From Bryobacteraceae bacterium (lineage in GTDB: Bacteria > Acidobacteriota > Terriglobia > Bryobacterales > Bryobacteraceae): a DNA stretch of 49,231 nt. This document shows positions 32,801 to 40,213 of the stretch, piece by piece; position 1 is the first letter of the stretch, and each line of letters begins with the position of its first letter. The notes beneath the pieces were generated by a model. It worked only from the letters and a program-made list of their open reading frames with translations, did not search any database and was not told the origin of the DNA. Where the stretch lies: positions 1-49,231 of the forward strand of contig JASHQT010000169.1 in the NCBI GenBank assembly GCA_030039005.1, written 5' to 3'. A program made the position numbers and the translations under genes.

Positions 32801-33484
32801 TTAGTTGAGCCGATTGTCTTTCTTAAAAATAAAGACGTGCTGTGTGGGAATCATGTCGATGGCTTTATCCAGCCTGAAACCAAAGCCCGAAACTTCTCTC
32901 AGGATTTCCGCCGCACCCATTTTGTGGGCTGGAGACACGCGCGAGTTCGGATCCTCCGCTTTATATTCGACGATGAGCATCTTCGCGTCCTGTTTCATGG
33001 CTATATAAATGTGATGCATCATCTCCGCGGGATGAGAAAATTCATGGTACGCAATAATAATCAGGACATCGTCAACGCTGTTTGCGGGAAGCTCGGGATC
33101 CTCGGCGGATCCAAGGATCGGGACGATGTTTTCCAAGCCGGATTTCCGGGCCATCCGCCGCAGCCCATCGATCATTTCCTGCTGGACATCCACCGCGAAA
33201 ACCTTCCCCGTAGGTCCCACGTGCTGTGCCGCGCGAAGCGAAAAGAACCCCGGTCCGGCGCCAATATCGGCAACCACGTCCCCTTTTTTAATTCCGAGAA
33301 CGTCCAGGAGTTCCTCGGGTTTTTCGGTCTCGACGCGCTCAGGCCGGTAGAACCACCACGCCTCTTGTGGATTCGCCAGCTCGACTTGGCGCCCGTTCGG
33401 CAAAGTAACCGGCTGCGCCACGCCAGGCAGAGACAAACAGGCCAAAAGTAAAGGAAAGAGCCCGCTTTTGCGAGTCGACGTCAT
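32801..33484 (-). CDS. Exported class I SAM-dependent methyltransferase
   Basis: The 227-residue product from ATG 33484 begins with a signal peptide (GLFPLLLACLSLPGVAQ). A class I methyltransferase fold follows: motif I VADIGAGPGFFSLRAA at about residues 68-83, acidic loop GKVFAVDVQQEMID, and post-motif DDVLIIIAYHEF. The conserved opener WWFYRPERVE is typical of a subfamily of predicted exported methyltransferases in Acidobacteria and Planctomycetes. Since S-adenosylmethionine is cytoplasmic, either the leader is a membrane anchor or the protein has another role. The frame extends 25 codons upstream, but that start would bury the signal. Confidence 0.78.
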   Translation of the reverse strand: MTSTRKSGLFPLLLACLSLPGVAQPVTLPNGRQVELANPQEAWWFYRPERVETEKPEELLDVLGIKKGDVVADIGAGPGFFSLRAAQHVGPTGKVFAVDVQQEMIDGLRRMARKSGLENIVPILGSAEDPELPANSVDDVLIIIAYHEFSHPAEMMHHIYIAMKQDAKMLIVEYKAEDPNSRVSPAHKMGAAEILREVSGFGFRLDKAIDMIPTQHVFIFKKDNRLN

Positions 33485-33643
33485 ACGGCACTGCCGTCCT
33501 AACCAGCCCTGGCGAAAGACATTCATCCTAACACAGCACGGTGCAGCTTCAGACTGCACCCGGTAATCGGGGCTCGCCCGGCCGGGCGTTCAGGAGCGGC
33601 CATCGAACCGGCATCGGAGGCTGAGCCGCGGCGTCTGGTGCAC

Positions 33644-35287
33644 TCACTGGAGCTTGTCGTAAACCACCCGGCCTCCCACCACCGTGAGCACTGACTTTAC
33701 GCGCTTGATCGCCTCATCGGGCACCTTCGCCGCATCGAGGAAATCGTCGCTGAGGACTACGACATCGCCCAGCTTATCGGGCTCGATGGAGCCCAAGCGA
33801 TCCTCTTCGCGGAAGAACCATCCGTTGTTCGCGGTGTACAGCCGCAGCGCCTCCATGCGCGTGAGCGTCTGGCCCCGGTTGATCAATACACCTGCCGCAT
33901 TCTTTCCAGTCACCATGTAGTAAATCATCAGCCAGGGATCGAGTGTTGAGATTTGCGCCGCATCCGATCCGGCCCCCACGTGAATTCCGCTGTCAACAAT
34001 CATGCGGAAGGGCGGTCCCGCCCCCGGAGCTCCGGCGAGATATTCATAAGGATGCAACGCGATGCCCGCGCCGAGAGCTTTGAAACGATTCACCGTTTGT
34101 TGGTCGATGTGCGGGACGTGTGCGATGGACCACCGCAAGTTGGCGATCGGCGTCACGGCGTTGACCTTCTCGAACGTAGCGGCGGTGAGTTGATCCTCGG
34201 CGAGCGAAAGGCTGTGCTGCTGAAAAGGCCAGCCCTCCTTTGCAATCAGTTGTAATGCGGCTTCGTAATTCGCCGGAGGGGTCACCTTCCCGAACAGCGG
34301 CCAGACGGTTGCAAATTCCCCGATCCCGGAGGTCCGCAGCATATCGTCGCCGAATCCGTCGAAGGCATTCAGCAAACGCTCGCGCAACAAGGGAACGGTG
34401 GGCTCGGTATCCATGCTGAGGAAGAAAATCCGCAGCCGCGCCGCCATCTTCCCCTCGCGATGGAGCGCCAGCACGGCATCGTACATGCGGAAGGGATCGG
34501 CGGAGGCCAGGCCGTCGAACACGAACGAATCCTGAATGTCGGGTAAGCCCGGAATGACAAACGCTCCCATGTCGACGTCCGTGGTGACGCCGACGCTGGC
34601 GGAATACGCGAGGGCATCGGCCGTCCCGCGTTCCTTGTCCTCCAGCGTCTGCACGGAGCGCAGGGCATTCAACGCCGCAATCGACGGTGCATTCGCGGCG
34701 ATCGCGCCGCTGGCGCTCACCTCGATTCCCTTCCCCGCAAAAAACGCCTTACCCAGACTGTTGGTCGCCGCGGGACCGGTGAACGCAAGGAACAACAGCA
34801 CCGGATGGTTGGGCGCGGCTTCGTCCAGTTCGGCCAGGGTCGGCAGCCGCTTTTCTTGGAACTGCGCCGGATTCCAGCCGCCCATGGCGGTGATGAATTT
34901 CCCGGGCGGAACGGATTTCGCGCGTTCCGCGATGGTCGCTTGAACGTCTTTGATGGAACCCGCCGTTTCCAGCCGCGTGTCGTAACCGGGGCGTAGGCCG
35001 AGCAATACGATGTGATTGTGATCGTCGATCAGACCGGGCACGGCGGTCCGGCCGTGGAGGTTAATGGTCTTGGTGCAGGGGCTGAGCTTCCCGCCTGAAA
35101 AATCGAAGCGGCCATTCTGGATAGTCACGGACGAGAGCACCGCATTGCGCGCATCCATAGTCACGATCTTGCCGTTGATTAGGCGCAGATCGCGAGAATC
35201 GGCGCAATTGCCGGCCGCGAACGCCGTCAGTGGAATGGTCAGCACTGCGGCCATGAGCGAGGCAGCATTTAGGGTTCCAAGATTCAC
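33644..35287 (-). CDS. Exported amidohydrolase, YtcJ-like
   Basis: From GTG 35287 the product is about 547 residues, with a signal peptide (LNAASLMAAVLTIPLTAFAAG). The amidohydrolase-3 (YtcJ-like) family features are HxH in VPGLIDDHNHIV, the motif MGGWNPAQF, a His pair in IAHVPHID, and metal Asp in VGAGSDAAQISTLDPW. The closing beta domain is GSIEPDKLGDVVVLSDDFL. Family members hydrolyse amides or formamide-like bonds; substrate unknown. TATAAT lies six bases upstream of the GTG and there is no Shine-Dalgarno site, so translation may be leaderless. Confidence 0.82.
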   Translation of the reverse strand: MNLGTLNAASLMAAVLTIPLTAFAAGNCADSRDLRLINGKIVTMDARNAVLSSVTIQNGRFDFSGGKLSPCTKTINLHGRTAVPGLIDDHNHIVLLGLRPGYDTRLETAGSIKDVQATIAERAKSVPPGKFITAMGGWNPAQFQEKRLPTLAELDEAAPNHPVLLFLAFTGPAATNSLGKAFFAGKGIEVSASGAIAANAPSIAALNALRSVQTLEDKERGTADALAYSASVGVTTDVDMGAFVIPGLPDIQDSFVFDGLASADPFRMYDAVLALHREGKMAARLRIFFLSMDTEPTVPLLRERLLNAFDGFGDDMLRTSGIGEFATVWPLFGKVTPPANYEAALQLIAKEGWPFQQHSLSLAEDQLTAATFEKVNAVTPIANLRWSIAHVPHIDQQTVNRFKALGAGIALHPYEYLAGAPGAGPPFRMIVDSGIHVGAGSDAAQISTLDPWLMIYYMVTGKNAAGVLINRGQTLTRMEALRLYTANNGWFFREEDRLGSIEPDKLGDVVVLSDDFLDAAKVPDEAIKRVKSVLTVVGGRVVYDKLQ

Positions 35288-35293
35288 CGTTCT

Positions 35294-35299
35294 ATTATA
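35294..35299 (-). promoter_or_regulatory. Consensus -10 box close to the amidohydrolase start
   Basis: TATAAT on the minus strand ends six bases before the GTG at 35287, so transcription would begin at or near the start codon. No -35 match lies at the usual distance, so the evidence is limited to the hexamer and its position. Confidence 0.3.
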
Positions 35300-35391
35300 T
35301 GTATCGTGCTCGTAAGCAGCATGTGAAAAAAGGGAGTCCCCCAAATCTGTGTCCCTCTTGGTGGCGGCCTCGCGAACGGGCCGCCAGAGTG

Positions 35392-36609
35392 TCACTCGGC
35401 TCCCTCTTCCAGGGTTTGGCGCTGAATAAATTGCCCCAAAAGTGGAACGGCGAAGGAATATTTGCCATATCTATTTCTGTAGACAAGTCCGGCCTCGCCC
35501 AGGGACGCGAGCATTTGGTTCACATGGCTGCTACTGAATGCCTTAAGCAGGTATTTCTTGGACTGCGTAACGATTTCTTGAACCGTGAATTCCCCATCGC
35601 AATTTGGCAATGAGGCGACAACGCTGAGGAGATCGCGTTGTCGATCCGTAGCCTTGGCCCACCGCCCGGCAAAGAAGTCTGAGTCTAGCTTGCCAATAAG
35701 AGCCTTACCGGGAATGGATGCACTGGGGTACTGGACCCAAATATCGTAAACCTCGCGACATACAAACTGAATGAAATATGGATATCCTCCGGTGATTCCA
35801 ATGATCGCATTCACGGACTCGTCATTCGGGGAGAAGGGACAACCGCGCTGTTGGGTTGGAACCAGAATGGCCTGCCGGCTATCTTCGTCGTTCAATTTAT
35901 CTAAGAAAATCACATGAAACATGCGCTCGGAATAGGTTCTGGCTTCTACTAGCTTCGGGAAGAGTGTCGGTAAGCCAGTCAGCACCAGGAGAAACCTAAT
36001 GCCCTTACGTTGGATGGATTGGAACACATCAAGTAGTAGAGACAGAGGGTATTGATCTTTCTCCGCGTAGTCGCTCAGGTTTTGAGCTTCGTCGTAGGCA
36101 AATACGATTCCTCGTGTTCCGTAAGCCGGAAGAGCCTGCCACACCATTTCCAGAACATGCTTGAGCTTGTCCGCGATCAATCCGGGAGTGTCGGTAAAGA
36201 CCTTCATCAAAACCGAAAAAGTAAGCGGCTCCTGTTTTTGCTTGGTTCCGTGGAAACCAGCTCCGCGCTTCGTAACCGGGACACTGACATTCGAGGCCAA
36301 TACGGATAGATCGGTGATTAACCGAATGGCCATGCGCTCTTCGCTTAGGCTGGCGGACTCGGATAAGTCGGTGCCGACCCACCCCCAGTTTTCCTGGAGG
36401 GCCAAAGGTCTGAATGTTTCCAAGAGAACAGTTTTACCTACCCCCCGTAGCCCCGTGAGAACCATGTTCTGCAAGATCGGATCTTGCCGTAATAGTTGCT
36501 TAAACTCGCTCTGTTCCTGCTCCCTTCCCGCTAAGTACGGCGGCATGTGTCCGGCACCGGGGCGGAAGGGATTCGTAAAGGAAGGCTTCGGCATCTTAGC
36601 AACTTTCAT
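35392..36609 (-). CDS. AAA/STAND-type ATPase with C-terminal winged helix
   Basis: This 405-residue cytoplasmic protein has the opener NPFRPGAGHMPPYLAGREQE, Walker A GLRGVGKT (residues 53-60) and Walker B IVFAYDEAQ (168-176). Sensor-type LVLTGLPTLF and a lid helix are followed by a winged-helix region at about 325-395 (DRQRDLLSVVASL, VNQMLASLGEAGLVYRNRYG). The overall plan resembles Orc1/Cdc6-like or archaeal-type STAND ATPases that occur as free-standing genes in bacteria. Base composition is more A+T-rich than the flanking amidohydrolase genes, suggesting transfer. It diverges from a trypsin-like protease gene 620 bases away. A DNA- or stress-sensing role is possible but not shown. Confidence 0.78.
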   Translation of the reverse strand: MKVAKMPKPSFTNPFRPGAGHMPPYLAGREQEQSEFKQLLRQDPILQNMVLTGLRGVGKTVLLETFRPLALQENWGWVGTDLSESASLSEERMAIRLITDLSVLASNVSVPVTKRGAGFHGTKQKQEPLTFSVLMKVFTDTPGLIADKLKHVLEMVWQALPAYGTRGIVFAYDEAQNLSDYAEKDQYPLSLLLDVFQSIQRKGIRFLLVLTGLPTLFPKLVEARTYSERMFHVIFLDKLNDEDSRQAILVPTQQRGCPFSPNDESVNAIIGITGGYPYFIQFVCREVYDIWVQYPSASIPGKALIGKLDSDFFAGRWAKATDRQRDLLSVVASLPNCDGEFTVQEIVTQSKKYLLKAFSSSHVNQMLASLGEAGLVYRNRYGKYSFAVPLLGQFIQRQTLEEGAE

Positions 36610-36625
36610 AAGCTATTACCCCAAT

Positions 36626-36656
36626 GTATACTTTTAGTGTACAGACTAAATTTAGT
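36626..36656. promoter_or_regulatory. Operator-like cluster upstream of the ATPase gene
   Basis: Within 31 bases lie GTATAC (36626-36631), TTTAGT (36633-36638), ACTAAA (36645-36650) and TTTAGT (36651-36656). The last two form the perfect palindrome ACTAAATTTAGT, and the first two hexamers form an inverted pair with a six-base spacer. The cluster begins 17 bases from the ATPase ATG and so overlaps its probable promoter. A dimeric repressor is a reasonable inference. Confidence 0.4.
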
Positions 36657-36810
36657 ATGGTAGAGTCGGGATGTCAACGAGAAACAAAGAAGCCGCGATC
36701 ACCGCGTCAATGGCAGCCGGGGCTGTAATCCAAGCAGAAGACTTGCACCCACATTAATCCGGCTTCAGGCGGTAGACTTCAGAAGGAGATTCACAAATGA
36801 GGTACCACAA
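36657..36810. other. A+T-rich gene-free stretch between ATPase promoter and transposase relic
   Basis: There is no convincing frame, repeat or RNA here. Together with the relic and the small frame to the right it makes up the roughly 620-base region between two divergent genes. Confidence 0.3.
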
Positions 36811-37002
36811 GTGGGTATTCGTCGCTTCATCCAACTGACGAACGGGTTCTCAAAGAAGCGGGAGAACCTTGGCCGCAGTTGCGCTCTTGGTACACGTGGT
36901 AGAACCTCGGGCGCACGCACAGATCGCTCCACGGTACACCAGCGATGGGAGCGGGGATCCACCGATCACGTCTGGAGCATACAAGAGCTACTCGCAGAGT
37001 GA
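36811..37002 (+). pseudogene. Decayed C-terminal fragment of an IS1-like DDE transposase
   Basis: The conserved C-terminus of this transposase group can be read only by changing frame. RRFIQLTNGFSKKRENL (from 36820) continues as AAVAL after one extra base, then WYTW-stop-NLGRTHRSLHGTPAMGAGI after another, then TDHVWSIQELLAE and TGA at 37000-37002. The in-frame TAG stands where Tyr is expected. At least three single-base indels plus a nonsense change mean the gene is dead. Upstream parts of the transposase are not recognisable, so only the 3' end remains. It marks an old insertion in the region between ATPase and protease. Confidence 0.7.
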
Positions 37003-37146
37003 GGAAGGGATGAAGTACGGCGACGATTCAGACCCCTGAGTATATTCAACAGTCTGGGTTACGACCTGATCCATATCGGCAAGAAACGTGGAATTGGCCT
37101 CAACCGCAGATTCACAGCTCACGACCGGTTCCAGCATGTTCAGCAT
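36988..37146 (-). CDS. Possible small protein (52 residues), unrecognised
   Basis: A 52-codon minus-strand frame runs from ATG 37146 (MLNMLEPVVSCESAVEANS...) to TAG at 36988 and is preceded by AGAGGGAAG. It is acidic and has two Cys. It overlaps the 3' end of the transposase relic by 15 bases. No family is recognised; it could be a chance frame, although the ribosome-site-like sequence and lack of other coding here justify listing it. Confidence 0.25.
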   Translation of the reverse strand: MLNMLEPVVSCESAVEANSTFLADMDQVVTQTVEYTQGSESSPYFIPSSLCE

Positions 37147-37227
37147 ATCGTCTTCCCTCTTCTTTTACTTTAAACGTAGCTGGAAGTATACTACAAGTCG
37201 CCATCGTACTATAGGGCGACAAACCTA

Positions 37228-38100
37228 ATGTTTTCAAAAGCCTTGGAGCGGGCAACTAAATTCACGTTGCCCGTGATGTTCACGCGGCGATTTAGGAATG
37301 GAAAGATCGCTTCGGGGTTGGGCACTTTCGTTATCATCAACCGCAATGGATGGATCGTAACCGCTGACCACATCGTTGCTGACCTCGTTAAGTTCTCCCA
37401 GAGCCAGCAAGAGATGGCTGCTTATGAAGCAGAGAAGAAGAAGATCGAATCCGATCCCAACTTGAGAGATAAGGACAAGCGCCGCCAGATTCAACGGCTG
37501 CACGTTAGCGACGAATGGATTACCCATCAAGCGGTCATGTGGGGTCAACAGAACTGGGTCGTCAATAATGTCATCCGTGACGAACTGGCGGACGTAGCGA
37601 TTGCCAAGCTTGAAAACTTCGATCCGGCAGCAATATCACAGTATCCCGTCTTCAAAAATCCTGGACCGCAATTCAAGCCAGGCACGTCTCTCTGCCGCCT
37701 CGGATTTCCTTTTCATGAGATTAAAGCATCGTTCGTAGAAGCCGAAGGGAAGTTCTCCTTAGATCCAGGAACGTTCCCCGTGGCCTTATTTCCCAATGAC
37801 GGAATCCTAACCAGATTTTTCTTAAGGGACTCACTAGACCACTCGCGCCAGGTTCGCTTCATTGAAACTTCCACACCAGGGCTACGGGGTCAGAGCGGCG
37901 GTCCAATCTTCGATACAGAATGCCGGATTTATGCGATCCAGAGCCAGACGATATCGTTGCCGTTAGGATTCGCGCCAACCATCAAGCAGGGTAACCGAGA
38001 GATAGTAGAGCACCAATTCATCCACTTTGGATGGGGGTCGGATATTGCGAACGTTATAAACCTGCTCACGGCCCACGGTGTCGCCTTCGCGACGGATTAG
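37228..38100 (+). CDS. Trypsin-like serine protease without signal peptide
   Basis: This 290-residue protein has the chymotrypsin-fold catalytic residues in order: H48 in IVTADHIV, D122 in LADVAIAKLE, S223 in GLRGQSGGPIFD. An inserted, highly charged helix (about residues 55-95, AAYEAEKKKIESDPNLRDKDKRRQ) separates the first strands and is unusual for the fold. No signal peptide or membrane helix is seen, so it probably acts in the cytoplasm, unlike DegP-type enzymes; there is also no PDZ domain. No clear ribosome site precedes the ATG. It diverges from the ATPase gene, and both are A+T-rich. A regulatory or conflict protease role is plausible. Confidence 0.78.
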   Translation: MFSKALERATKFTLPVMFTRRFRNGKIASGLGTFVIINRNGWIVTADHIVADLVKFSQSQQEMAAYEAEKKKIESDPNLRDKDKRRQIQRLHVSDEWITHQAVMWGQQNWVVNNVIRDELADVAIAKLENFDPAAISQYPVFKNPGPQFKPGTSLCRLGFPFHEIKASFVEAEGKFSLDPGTFPVALFPNDGILTRFFLRDSLDHSRQVRFIETSTPGLRGQSGGPIFDTECRIYAIQSQTISLPLGFAPTIKQGNREIVEHQFIHFGWGSDIANVINLLTAHGVAFATD

Positions 38101-38144
38101 GGACAAAGAATTGGCGCACTACCTGAAAAAGGGAGACGTGAAAA

Positions 38145-39629
38145 ATGATGCACCGTAAGCTTTCAGCCGTACTTCCCGCGATGATGTTGACCGCCATCGG
38201 TCTGTTGATGGCCGCTGACGCCACGAGCGTTCTCAAGAGCAGTGGCGCCCTCGACCGGCTCATCAAGCAAACTGGCGTATACAACGCGTCCAGCACCGGG
38301 AAAACACCAAGTTTCGTCGTCGATCCCGCATGGCCACAACCGCTGCCCAACCACTGGCTGCTGGGCCAAATCGGCGGGCTCTATGTCGACCGGCACGATC
38401 ATATCTGGGTCTACAACCGCCCTCGCACGATGTCCACGGATGAGGCTGGACTCGAAGGTCCAGTGCAAGGAGCTACGGACGAAAAAGGCCAGCCCATCGA
38501 CGGGCTTGGCCAGGAGCGTGCCTATGGACCGGTCTCGGACTGCTGCAAAGCTGCTCCCTCGGTGCTGGAGTTTGATTCCGACGGCAAGCTGCTGCGTGCC
38601 TGGGGCGGCCCGTCCGATCCCGGATTCATCGGCGGAAAATGCAAGGCCGAGGCCGGCTGCATCTGGCCCAACAACGAACACGGCATTTACGTCGACCAAA
38701 ACGATAACGTCTGGATTTCAGGAAATCAGGCTGCGCCGAAGGGCGGCACCCAACCGCGCGACGCGCCGCCTTGGACTTCCCACAAAGAGGGCGGCGATGG
38801 CTTTGTACTGAAGTTCGATATGGACGGCAATTTCAAGATGAGGATTGGCGGTACTCCCGCCGGACCGAACAGTAACGACACCGCTGGCGGCATTAACGGC
38901 ACTCCGGTGCTCTATCAAGCGGCTGACATGGTGGTGGACCCCGCAACCAACCGCCTGTATATCGCCGACGGCTACGGAAACCGCCGTGTCCTGATCGTGG
39001 ATGCCAACAGCGGAAAATATATCGGCCACTTCGGCGCCTACGGGAACAATCCAGTGGATGATGCCGCCGCGGAAGCCGCCGGGTCATGGATCGCCGATTC
39101 CTCCAAAGGCAACCGGAAACCGGCGTTCTTTCGTAACCCCGTGCATTGCGTCAAAATCTCGCGCGACGGCAAGATTTATGTCTGCGACCGGGGAAATGAT
39201 CGAATTCAGGTATTCGACAAAAACGATCCCAATCTGGGCAAACCATGCAGCAACCCGAACGGCGCGGCCGGGACGTGTGGTTTCGTTGGCGAGCGCTTCA
39301 TCAGCGATCACACCAACATCATCGGAACAGCGGTTTCGATGAATTTCTCCACGGACCCAGCCCAGAGTTGCCTGTACGTGGGCGACAACGCCAATATGAC
39401 GATCTATATTCTGAACCGCGGCAATCTCGAGGAACTCGGCCAGCTCGGACGCCATGGGCGGTCGGCTGGAACATTCCACTATCTGCATCAGGTTAGCGTG
39501 GACAGTAAAGGCAATCTATATACGGGCGAGGTGGATACCGCGAAACGCATCCAGAAGTTTCTCCGCTTTGGCGCCACTGGGTGCAGCGGAACCGGATCGT
39601 CTACCGTGGGCGGGGTGAGCGCCAATTAA
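38145..39629 (+). CDS. Exported NHL-repeat propeller, PAL-like
   Basis: This 494-residue exported protein has a signal peptide (LSAVLPAMMLTAIGLLMAAD) and GGGAGACG before the ATG. NHL blades include GGLYVDRHDHIWVYNR, HGIYVDQNDNVWISG, DMVVDPATNRLYIADGYGNRRVLIVD, CVKISRDGKIYVCDRGNDRIQVFD and QVSVDSKGNLYTGEV. The ADGYGNRRV and CDRGNDRIQVF blocks match the order seen in peptidyl-alpha-hydroxyglycine alpha-amidating lyase (PAL). Inserts contain several Cys pairs (DCCKAA, CKAEAGC, CSNPNGAAGTC). Whether it cleaves hydroxyglycine-like substrates is unproven; many bacterial NHL proteins of this type are uncharacterised. It converges with the next gene, overlapping by four bases. Confidence 0.72.
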   Translation: MMHRKLSAVLPAMMLTAIGLLMAADATSVLKSSGALDRLIKQTGVYNASSTGKTPSFVVDPAWPQPLPNHWLLGQIGGLYVDRHDHIWVYNRPRTMSTDEAGLEGPVQGATDEKGQPIDGLGQERAYGPVSDCCKAAPSVLEFDSDGKLLRAWGGPSDPGFIGGKCKAEAGCIWPNNEHGIYVDQNDNVWISGNQAAPKGGTQPRDAPPWTSHKEGGDGFVLKFDMDGNFKMRIGGTPAGPNSNDTAGGINGTPVLYQAADMVVDPATNRLYIADGYGNRRVLIVDANSGKYIGHFGAYGNNPVDDAAAEAAGSWIADSSKGNRKPAFFRNPVHCVKISRDGKIYVCDRGNDRIQVFDKNDPNLGKPCSNPNGAAGTCGFVGERFISDHTNIIGTAVSMNFSTDPAQSCLYVGDNANMTIYILNRGNLEELGQLGRHGRSAGTFHYLHQVSVDSKGNLYTGEVDTAKRIQKFLRFGATGCSGTGSSTVGGVSAN

Positions 39630-40048
39630 TCGAGCGCGGTCGCCGCGGTTCTAACCCCTCGCGCTTCGGGTTCACTGCGCAACGTCTTCACAAACGGACT
39701 CCCCAGAGTTGCCAGCTTGCGCTCCAGGTGCTCGGTGCAATCGCAGTGCTCGCAGGCCCATGGCTCTGTTCCGTTCTGGTCGCGGCACTGCCTGCGGTCA
39801 TGCGCGTCCTGCACCTTGACCAATTCGAAGTATTGCTCCCAATACGGCCGCTCCTCTTCAAGAGGCGTCGGACAGTAGCAGACCTCGACCCAGCGCGCTG
39901 TGCCATCGGAACACAACCGGGCTTCTTGCATGTTCCGGAGGTACTCGCCCCCGGCCACGGAACCTCTGCCTAAGGTCCCGCCCTCGATGGCGTGGAGAAG
40001 CGGCCGCTCGCAGCCTGGCTTGAGACAGGCACGCACCAGGTAACGCAT
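39626..40048 (-). CDS. Cys-rich protein of unknown function
   Basis: The 140-residue product lacks a signal peptide. It has cysteines in small groups: RACLKPGCE, EVCYCPTP and CRDQNGTEPWACEHCDCTEHLE, suggesting a metal-binding site, probably zinc. GTLGRGSVAGGEYL and EERPYWEQYFELV look conserved in a small family of bacterial hypothetical proteins that I recognise only loosely. Its stop overlaps the stop of the NHL gene on the other strand, and the 165 bases upstream are the shared promoter region with the divergent quinoprotein gene. No function can be assigned. Confidence 0.65.
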   Translation of the reverse strand: MRYLVRACLKPGCERPLLHAIEGGTLGRGSVAGGEYLRNMQEARLCSDGTARWVEVCYCPTPLEEERPYWEQYFELVKVQDAHDRRQCRDQNGTEPWACEHCDCTEHLERKLATLGSPFVKTLRSEPEARGVRTAATALD

Positions 40049-40213
40049 GCTGTTTCTATTTTATGGTGCGAGGAGCTCCACCGGCACAGTATGCGGCGAT
40101 ACCTGCCGAACTTTTGTGGCGCGCCGGGAGCTAGAATGGACGGCAACCACTAGGGTGGAACCAACGAACGCGGTCACGTCCATAGGTGGGCGTTCCAAGT
40201 GAAAGGGTGGCGC

